NCBI RefSeq assembly: GCF_000226875.1
Contig: NZ_JH164926.1
Span: 1,527,405-1,591,404 of the forward strand
Source: Neisseria shayeganii 871
Lineage (GTDB): Bacteria > Pseudomonadota > Gammaproteobacteria > Burkholderiales > Neisseriaceae
Length of the DNA: 64,000 nt
Direction: 5' to 3'
Each line of letters begins with the position of its first letter. Positions within the stretch are counted from its first letter, which is position 1. The notes under the pieces are model-generated. The model did no database searches and had not been told where the DNA came from. It saw nothing but the letters and a program-made list of their open reading frames with translations. Shown here piece by piece: positions 7,388 through 14,300 of this stretch. The translations under genes and the position numbers were made by a program.

Positions 7388-9280
7388 CTATTCGGCCGAA
7401 AGCTCGGCCTGCTCGGCGGCGCTCAGCACGCGGATGCTGCCGTCGGGGGTGAGGCCGTGGATTTCTTTGTCATCGCTGCCGGCCTGCATGCGGGCAAGGA
7501 AATCGAGAATGTCGGCGCTGATTTCCTGACCGGGTACCAGCACGGGGATGCCGGGCGGATAGGGCACGATTTGGTCGCAGCAGATGCGGCCGATCAGGGC
7601 GGGATTGGCTTTTTTGCCGTTCAACAGCGGCAAGCGTTCGCCGTCGCTGTAGAAGGCGTCGCGCGGCAGGCAGGCCAAGCGGCTGAAATGCGGCACTTTG
7701 AGCGGCGGCGCTTTCAGGCTGGCTTTGCGTTTCGGCTGCTCCTGATCCAGGGTGTTAAGGGCGTGGATGAGGCGCATGGCTTTTTCGGCGGTGGTACCGA
7801 TGGTCACCAACACGCTGACGGTGGCGAAGGTGGCTTTTTCTACCTGAATATTGAAACGCTCGAACAGGATGTGTTGGATTTGGTTGCCGGAGAAGCCGCT
7901 GGTGCGGGTGTCGATGGTGATCTTGGTGGGATCGAGGCGCACATTGTCGCGGCGGATGCTGTCGGGCATCAGTTCGTCGATGGAGGCTACCTGAAAATGA
8001 TGCAGGGCGTTGATCCGTTCGCGCAGCATGGCGGCAATGCCCAAGGCTTGCGACAACAGACCGTAGCCTTCCATCACCATTTGCTGGCGGGCCACGTCGA
8101 GGCTGGCGATGATGCTGTATTGCGGGCTGGTGGAAGCGTGCATATTGAAGGTTTCGCGCAGCAGGTGCGGGTCGTGCTCCGGGTCGTTCACATGCACCAT
8201 GCTGGCCTGCGAAAAGGCGGACATGGTTTTGTGGGTGCTTTGGGTCACGTAGTCGGCACCCAGCTCCAGCGCGGTGGGGCGGAAGGCGGGGTGGAAACGG
8301 GCAAAGCCGTACCAGGCTTCGTCGATGATGACCTTCATGCCCTTGGCGTGGGCGGCTTCGATAATCGGTTTGAGGTCGTAGCAGAGGCCGTCGTAGGTGC
8401 TGCTGGTGAGAATGAGCGCGGTGGCGTAGGGGTGTTCTTCGATGGCGCGCAGAATGGTCTGCTTGGGCACCAGGCCGAACAGGCCGAGGGCTTCGTTGGT
8501 GCTGCTGTCCAGATACACCGGCCGCGCGCCCGACAAAATCACGCCGTGGTGCACCGATTTGTGGCAATTACGGTCGAGCAGCAAGGTGTCACCAGGGGTG
8601 AGCAGGGTTTGCAGAATCACCTTGTTGGCGGTGGAGGAGCCGTTGGTGGCGAAATAGGTGCGGCGGGCGCCGAAAGCTTGGGCGGCCAGGTTTTGCGCTT
8701 CTTCGATGACGCCTTCGGGGTGCAGCAGGGAATCGAGGCTCTGCACGGAAACGGACAAGTCGGCCTGCCACATACTTTGGCCGACAAAATGGTAGAAATC
8801 GCTACCCCAAGCGCTGTGGCGCAGCGAATCACCGCCGGAATGGCCGGGGGTGTGCCAAGAATCAGGCTTGCGGTTGACGTAGCTTTGCAGGGCGGAATAA
8901 AACGGGGTGGCACTTTGTTTTTGCAGATCGGCGGCCACGGCGTCGCGCACGGCGTTGCCGTCGCGGCGCGACAACGGCAGGCGGCGGGCGGCTGGACAAT
9001 GGGCGGCCTTGCCTTCGTCGTCGCTCCACAGATACAGCGGCACTTCGGCGCGCCAGCTCAGGCTTTGGCGGGCATCGCCGATGGTTTTGAGCTGCTTTTG
9101 CGTGAGTTTGGCGGCGTCCAACACCACGGCCTGCACGCGCGGATCGTTGAGGGCGGTTTCCCAATCATCGAAGGGATAATTGTCAAACACCAGCGTCATG
9201 CTGCCGGTGATGTGCATTTGGTCTTTGAGGGGGCTCATGCCGTCTTTGGACAAGACGATCACGCTGCTGATGGCGCTCAT
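7388..9280 (-). CDS. Orn/Lys/Arg decarboxylase family PLP enzyme, probable lysine decarboxylase
   Basis: A fold-type I PLP decarboxylase of the Orn/Lys/Arg major family, which turns a basic amino acid into its diamine and consumes a proton. Visible motifs are SWHTPGHSGGD (about 140-150), the PLP-stacking region LLLDRNCHKSVHHG, IIDEAWYGFARFHP and the Schiff-base lysine in TQSTHKTMSAFSQ. The 630-residue protein is shorter than CadA, SpeC or AdiA (about 710-755), mainly in the N-terminal wing domain. E. corrodens is known for lysine and ornithine decarboxylase activity, which makes lysine the likely substrate, but the sequence does not prove it. ATG with AGGAG upstream is chosen over a TTG one codon earlier. 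Monocistronic. Confidence 0.88.
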   Translation of the reverse strand: MSAISSVIVLSKDGMSPLKDQMHITGSMTLVFDNYPFDDWETALNDPRVQAVVLDAAKLTQKQLKTIGDARQSLSWRAEVPLYLWSDDEGKAAHCPAARRLPLSRRDGNAVRDAVAADLQKQSATPFYSALQSYVNRKPDSWHTPGHSGGDSLRHSAWGSDFYHFVGQSMWQADLSVSVQSLDSLLHPEGVIEEAQNLAAQAFGARRTYFATNGSSTANKVILQTLLTPGDTLLLDRNCHKSVHHGVILSGARPVYLDSSTNEALGLFGLVPKQTILRAIEEHPYATALILTSSTYDGLCYDLKPIIEAAHAKGMKVIIDEAWYGFARFHPAFRPTALELGADYVTQSTHKTMSAFSQASMVHVNDPEHDPHLLRETFNMHASTSPQYSIIASLDVARQQMVMEGYGLLSQALGIAAMLRERINALHHFQVASIDELMPDSIRRDNVRLDPTKITIDTRTSGFSGNQIQHILFERFNIQVEKATFATVSVLVTIGTTAEKAMRLIHALNTLDQEQPKRKASLKAPPLKVPHFSRLACLPRDAFYSDGERLPLLNGKKANPALIGRICCDQIVPYPPGIPVLVPGQEISADILDFLARMQAGSDDKEIHGLTPDGSIRVLSAAEQAELSAE

Positions 9281-9510
9281 CAAATTTCTCCTGTATCTGT
9301 GTTATTGGTATGGAGGGCGCCCAGCCTGCATCTTGACGTTTCTCTTATGCATATCGGCCGGCTACCCGCCTGAAAATCAAGCGGGCGGATTATTCCAAGC
9401 CTGAAGCAGAATGGCAAGGCCGATGTGGCTGTTGAATGAGCATAGGCTACCTGAAGCGGAGTGTTTCATTGCAGCACTTGATTAGGGCTTATCATCATAA
9501 TAATGCTTGC

Positions 9511-9626
9511 GAAGCGGTTTTTTGAGGTAACAGCTGCAACTGCTAGGCAAAAAGCGCAGTAAGATTGGACATCTTGCGAGCATATTTAACGCCGTAGGTG
9601 CGGATTTTCACCCCCAATACCGCCAC
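9511..9626. repeat. Second dispersed repeat, copy 1
   Basis: This segment, starting GAAGCGGTTTTTTGA and containing AAGATTGGACATCTTGCGAG and ACCCCCAATACCGCCA, aligns in the same order with 29650-29811. It has no open frame. Both copies lie beside a MITE-like element. It may be the remnant of an insertion sequence that I cannot name. Confidence 0.55.
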
Positions 9627-9655
9627 AGCGCTTGGTGACGACATCATAGATAACC

Positions 9656-9824
9656 TGAGACCTTTGCAAACTCCTCAGATGTGGATACAGTTCAAGGCGT
9701 AGCAGCGCAGCGAGCATGAACGCCAGGAATCCCCGTGGGACAAACATATCATATAGATAGGCAAGCGAGCGAGCAGCACACAACGCAGAAATGCGCCGCA
9801 GATGGGGGTTTTGCAAAGGTCTCA
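9656..9824. repeat. MITE-like element, intermediate form
   Basis: This 169-bp copy has TGAGACCTTTGCAAA and TTTGCAAAGGTCTCA ends and is flanked by ACC on both sides, a perfect 3-bp direct repeat outside any DUS. It carries the first optional block (around GCCAGGAATCCCCGTGGG) but lacks the second, which accounts for its size midway between the 145-bp and 185-bp forms. Confidence 0.85.
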
Positions 9825-9935
9825 ACCTATGCATATAGGCCTATTGTTCATGGACGCCTTCTACTGACACTTTGTTCCCAACCTCCCTATGACGGCTAAG
9901 AGAGACCCCGCAATGAATACTTTGCTCATCTATCT

Positions 9936-11626
9936 TTTTAAACACGCAGCCGCCCGTGGGCGGCTGAACAGACGCAGCCCTTGGCAGCGCATACCCTCAT
10001 TGTTTCAACACGCAGCCGCCCGTGGGCGGCTGACTGGAACCGGTGGAGGGCGAGTAATGGACTATTACCTGTTTCAACACGAGCCGCCCGTGGGCGGCTG
10101 ATTTAACAATGTTAGGGGTGTGAAATGTTTATTTCTGTTTCAACACGCAGCCGCCCGTGGGCGGCTGACAAACCGTAGCCCATGATTTCGGCCATATCGG
10201 CGGTTTCAACACGCAGCCGCCCGTGGGCGGCTGATTGAAACCTTGAGAGCAGCGCTAGACCATCTTTCAGTTTCAACACGCAGCCGCCCGTGGGCGGCTG
10301 ACTCGATAGCCTGATTGAGCAAGGCTACACCTACGACGTTTCAACACGCAGCCGCCCGTGGGCGGCTGAGAACGTCAGGCTGTAACGCCTGCTAAAGCTC
10401 CCGTTTCAACACGCAGCCGCCCGTGGGCGGCTGAAGGTAAAAACGTACATGGCGGCCATCGTGCCGAAGTTTCAACACGCAGCCGCCCGTGGGCGGCTGA
10501 GCCTTCGGCATCACGCGCTGGAATACCTGCTACCGTTTCAACACGCAGCCGCCCGTGGGCGGCTGATTGATTGTCTCTTATAACCTTTTCCCACCAGTCG
10601 TTTCAACACGCAGCCGCCCGTGGGCGGCTGATTTCGTTATTTAAGAAAGAAATAATATCGGGTGGGTTTCAACACGCAGCCGCCCGTGGGCGGCTGATTT
10701 GGTGGTGGAAACCATCCGAAAGGCAGTTTATGGTTTCAACACGCAGCCGCCCGTGGGCGGCTGATTTGAATATTGGCCCAGTCGATTTGCTCCCCCGCTG
10801 TTTCAACACGCAGCCGCCCGTGGGCGGCTGAGTCGTGGCGGATATGGATTTTGAAACGCAGAAAGTGTTTCAACACGCAGCCGCCCGTGGGCGGCTGACC
10901 ACAGGTGCAGCCGACTTTCTCCAAAATTTCTTGTTTCAACACGCAGCCGCCCGTGGGCGGCTGATTTTGCTATGACCTTCGCGCTTGTTTGGATGGTGTA
11001 GTTTCAACACGCAGCCGCCCGTGGGCGGCTGACCTACTTGGTTGTTACCCTAGCATTCCTACGGGTGTTTCAACACGCAGCCGCCCGTGGGCGGCTGAAT
11101 GGAACCATTGTTGGATGCGTGTCCACCATGAAGTTTCAACACGCAGCCGCCCGTGGGCGGCTGAATGCGTTTGCCGACAGCTTTATGTCGGCCAATCGTT
11201 TCAACACGCAGCCGCCCGTGGGCGGCTGAATACGCTGCGCCGTCCGGCAGCAGCAGGCGCATGGTTTCAACACGCAGCCGCCCGTGGGCGGCTGACTACC
11301 ATTTGGCCGGCATCGAGTTGCCGGAACACGTTTCAACACGCAGCCGCCCGTGGGCGGCTGAATCCGCTGGCCTTGGTCGGGCTACCTGAAACGGTAGTTT
11401 CAACACGCAGCCGCCCGTGGGCGGCTGAGCTACAACCATACGTCCATCAATACACATAGATGGTTTCAACACGCAGCCGCCCGTGGGCGGCTGACGCCTG
11501 GAACATATGATGATGTTACATCCAAGTTTGTTTCAACACGCAGCCGCCCGTGGGCGGCTGAGGAAGCAAATACCTTAGTCCCCAAGTTAATGTGGTTTCA
11601 ACACGCAGCCGCCCGTGGGCGGCTGA
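9936..11626 (-). CRISPR. CRISPR array, 26 repeats and 25 spacers, type I-C-like repeat, no cas genes in the window
   Basis: The 32-base repeat reads GTTTCAACACGCAGCCGCCC on the plus strand followed by GTGGGCGGCTGA. It contains a nine-base palindromic stem (CAGCCGCCC/GGGCGGCTG). Read on the minus strand it ends TTGAAAC, as type I-C repeats do, so crRNA is probably made from the minus strand. Repeats recur every 65-69 bases with spacers of 33-37 bases. The first repeat (9936-9967) is degenerate at its first and fifth bases, and the third (10071-10101) lacks one base, which marks the left side as the old trailer end and places the leader on the right. No cas gene is present; neighbours are a decarboxylase gene and der. 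The spacer at 11362-11396 contains GGGCTACCTGAA, a DUS-like core. Short open frames through the array are repeat artefacts. Confidence 0.98.
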
Positions 11627-11822
11627 AGCCCTGTCGGAAAGCCTTGCCAATCCAAGCCAAAACCGCCTGTTTTCGCTAAAAGCCTCCTAATGGGCACAAA
11701 GCGGATGATAGCATCATCCGCTTTCTATCCAATCTACTGAATTATTAAAGATATCAACCTTCGCCAACCTACCGGGAAAATCATGAGCACCACAGTTTGG
11801 CGATTGGCTAATCGAATGCTGC
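11627..11822 (-). promoter_or_regulatory. Probable CRISPR leader region
   Basis: The sequence to the right of the last perfect repeat is the expected leader side, judged from repeat orientation and decay of the left-hand repeats. It contains a strong palindrome, AAGCGGATGATAGCATCATC plus its completion near 11699-11724, that could be a terminator for the der transcript coming from the right or a leader structure. I see no clear -35/-10 pair, so the promoter position is not assigned. Confidence 0.5.
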
Positions 11823-11873
11823 AGGCTACCTGAACAACGCCGACACCGCTTTCAGGTAGCCCGACCCGGCCGT

Positions 11874-13337
11874 TTACTTCGCCTGCTGCTTTTTCACGCT
11901 CACTTGGCGTTTTTTCGGCTTGCGGATGCGGTCTTTTTCGGCTTTTTGGTTTTCCCGTTTGGCGATGCGGTTGCTGAGGGACACGCGGCGCAGGGGTTTG
12001 TTTTTCACCTTGTCCGCGCTCTCCTCATACGGGTTGTCCGATACATTGTATTGAATGCGCAAGGGTGTGCCTTGCAGATTGAAGGCTTTGCGGAAGGTTT
12101 GGGTGAGGTAGCGGGTGTAGCTGTCGGAAATATGCTGCAGGGCATTGCCGTGCACCACGATCACCGGCGGGTTCATGCCGCCTTGGTGGGCGTAGCGCAT
12201 CTTGGGGCGCACCAGGCCGGCGCGCGGCGGGGCTTGGCGCTCGACGGCGGATTGCAGCACGCGGGTGATTTTCGGCGTCGGCATGTTGATCATCGCCGCG
12301 TCGTAGGCGGCTTGGATGCTGTCAAACAGGCCGTCGATGCCTTTTTCTTTGAGGGCGGAAATGTAGTGGAAACGGGCGAAATCGAGAAAATACAGCTTGC
12401 GGGCGATGTCGCGCTTGATTTGCTCGCGCCGCTCTTCATCGATGCCGTCCCATTTGTTGACCGCCACCACCAGCGCCCGCCCGGCCTCCAGCGCAAAACC
12501 GGCAATGGTGGCGTCTTGGTCGGCAATATCTTGTTGCGCGTCCAACACCAACACCGCCACATTGGCCGCCTCAACCGCCTGCATGGCTTTGATCACGGAA
12601 AACTTTTCCACCGCTTCTTCCACCTTGCCGCGGCGGCGCACGCCGGCGGTGTCAATGATGGTAAACGGCCGGCCGTGGCGCTCGAAATCGATGTGGATGC
12701 TGTCGCGGGTGGTGCCGGCCATATCGAAGGCGATCACGCGCTCTTCGCCCAAAATGGCGTTTACCAGCGTGGATTTGCCCACATTGGGGCGGCCGATCAC
12801 GGCAAACACGGGGTGTTTGGCGCTCTCGCCCTCTTCTTCGGCATCGGGGAAACGGCCGAGAATGTCTTCCATCAAATCATACACGCCGTCGCCGTGGGCG
12901 CCGGAAATCACATACGGTTCGCCCAGCGCCAGCTCGTAAAACTCGGCCGCCAGCACCGCCTGATTGCCGCCCTCGGCTTTGTTCACCGCCAAAAACACCG
13001 GCCGCGGGCTTTGGCGCAGGCGGTCGGCAATGATTTTGTCTTGCGGCGTGAGGCCGGTGCGCGCGTCCACCAGAAACACCACCGCGTCGGCTTCGTCCAC
13101 CGCCTGCAAGGTTTGCTTGGCCATTTCGTGCAGAATGCCGCTGTCCACCACCGGCTCGAAACCGCCGGTGTCCACCACCAGATAAGGCTTGCTGCCCACG
13201 CGGCCGTGGCCGTAGTGGCGGTCGCGGGTGAGGCCGGGCAAATCGTGCACCAGCGCATCTTTGGTGCGGGTGAGACGGTTGAACAGAGTGGATTTGCCCA
13301 CATTGGGGCGGCCGACGAGGGCGATGGTGGGTTTCAT
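11874..13337 (-). CDS. der: Ribosome biogenesis GTPase Der (EngA)
   Basis: Der is an essential GTPase with two tandem G domains that helps assemble the 50S subunit. The 487-residue protein has the first P-loop GRPNVGKS at residues 8-15, DTGG (G3) near 56 and NKAEG (G4) near 118. The second domain repeats GRPNVGKS, DTAG and NKWDG, and a KH-like C-terminal domain precedes a basic tail rich in Lys and Arg. Start MKPTIALVG is the family norm. A weak DUS pair (11823-11862) follows the stop codon. The gene separates the CRISPR array from an exported protein gene. Confidence 0.97.
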   Translation of the reverse strand: MKPTIALVGRPNVGKSTLFNRLTRTKDALVHDLPGLTRDRHYGHGRVGSKPYLVVDTGGFEPVVDSGILHEMAKQTLQAVDEADAVVFLVDARTGLTPQDKIIADRLRQSPRPVFLAVNKAEGGNQAVLAAEFYELALGEPYVISGAHGDGVYDLMEDILGRFPDAEEEGESAKHPVFAVIGRPNVGKSTLVNAILGEERVIAFDMAGTTRDSIHIDFERHGRPFTIIDTAGVRRRGKVEEAVEKFSVIKAMQAVEAANVAVLVLDAQQDIADQDATIAGFALEAGRALVVAVNKWDGIDEERREQIKRDIARKLYFLDFARFHYISALKEKGIDGLFDSIQAAYDAAMINMPTPKITRVLQSAVERQAPPRAGLVRPKMRYAHQGGMNPPVIVVHGNALQHISDSYTRYLTQTFRKAFNLQGTPLRIQYNVSDNPYEESADKVKNKPLRRVSLSNRIAKRENQKAEKDRIRKPKKRQVSVKKQQAK

Positions 13338-13443
13338 ACAATTCTTTCTGTTTCAGGCTACCTGAAAAACCGGCGGCGGCAGGTATTTGGAAAAACGCAC
13401 GCTGTGCTTCAATTTCGATTCGGTAAAGTGGTAAACACTTGAA

Positions 13444-13476
13444 GGTTTTCAGGCAGCCTTAGGCTGCCTGAAAACC
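13444..13476. terminator. Perfect inverted repeat built from a variant DUS (AGGCTGCCTGAA)
   Basis: Two 16-base arms, GGTTTTCAGGCAGCCT and its exact complement, are separated by one base. The 12-base core is AGGCTGCCTGAA, not the AGGCTACCTGAA used elsewhere in the window; it matches the dialect reported for Simonsiella. It lies downstream of the minus-strand gene at 13576-14013 and probably terminates it. Confidence 0.8.
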
Positions 13477-13575
13477 TTGTGACAAACGGCAATCCGCATC
13501 CTAAGGCGTGGCCACCAAGCGTTGAGGCGGTATTTTCGGCTAACAACCGCCGCCCAAGCACGATGACGACACGCC

Positions 13576-14013
13576 CTAACGCGGGCAACGGAAAAATACC
13601 ATGGGATTGTCATGCCAATCCGAGCTGTCAATCAAAAGGCCTCTACGGTCGATCGACCATTCCCACCGCTGGTTGTTTTTGCGCACCACCGTCTCGTCTT
13701 CCGAATCCATACGGATGGAAGCCCGTCCTTCCAGCTCAATGCTGTTGGCACGGCTGATTCTGATGTTCAGGCTGTCGATGCCGCCGTCGTATTCGAAAAT
13801 TCGAAAACCGCGCGGATTCACCCGCATAAAAAACACTTCCTGATCCGCATACTTATCCGGACGCTGACAATACTGGCGCATTTGCGCCCGCGTGGGTTGG
13901 GTGGCTTGATAAAACCCGGCCCACTTGCCCTGGAATTCGGCAGGAATGGTCTGAGCCAGCGCCGGGATAGCCGATGCGCCCAACAGGGCGGCCAATAGCA
14001 AGAGTTTCCGCAT
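13576..14013 (-). CDS. Exported protein of unknown function
   Basis: This 145-residue protein begins with a clear signal peptide (MRKLLLLAALLGASAIPALA, cleavage expected after ALA) and so should be periplasmic or secreted. The mature part is rich in aromatic and charged residues (FQGKWAGFY, FFMRVNPRGFRIFEYDGG, RWEWSIDRRG), resembling a small beta-rich domain, with two cysteines (MRQYCQRP and FFRCPR) that could form a disulfide. I do not recognise a family. The ATG at 14013 is chosen because AAGGAG lies about eight bases before it but too close to the ATG two codons upstream. Confidence 0.8.
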   Translation of the reverse strand: MRKLLLLAALLGASAIPALAQTIPAEFQGKWAGFYQATQPTRAQMRQYCQRPDKYADQEVFFMRVNPRGFRIFEYDGGIDSLNIRISRANSIELEGRASIRMDSEDETVVRKNNQRWEWSIDRRGLLIDSSDWHDNPMVFFRCPR

Positions 14014-14300
14014 GATCATTCTCCTTTATTTATTGTTTGATATATTTTTGTCAAGACTGAAACCTTTTCACTATCCAGTCAATCATATACCGGCCAAATG
14101 ATGTCTATCCCGGCGCCGGCGCCATTGAAGAGAAAAACAGCTTTCAGGTAGCCTGAACACAGCATACAGGCTACCTGAAAAGATTCGTTCAAATGGGCGG
14201 CGATTTTAGCACAATCATGATTCGCCCGTATTCGGGCTACCTGAAAAAGGGCGCGGAAGGTGTTAAAATCGCGCGTTTATTTTCCGCTTCGGCAGCCATC

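Noticed and set aside
7358..9373. Plus-strand open frame of 671 codons opposite the decarboxylase gene
   Set aside because: Antisense shadow; His/Gly/Ala-rich with no motifs, whereas the minus strand encodes a clear PLP enzyme with a ribosome site.
10571..11459. Open frames with repeated QHAAARGRL or STRSRPWAA peptides
   Set aside because: They are translations of the CRISPR repeats and spacers in several frames on both strands; no ribosome sites and no protein family.
11699..11724. Palindrome in the leader region as a definite CRISPR terminator
   Set aside because: It lies on the inferred leader side of the array, so it more likely belongs to the der transcript or to leader structure; the direction cannot be settled from sequence.
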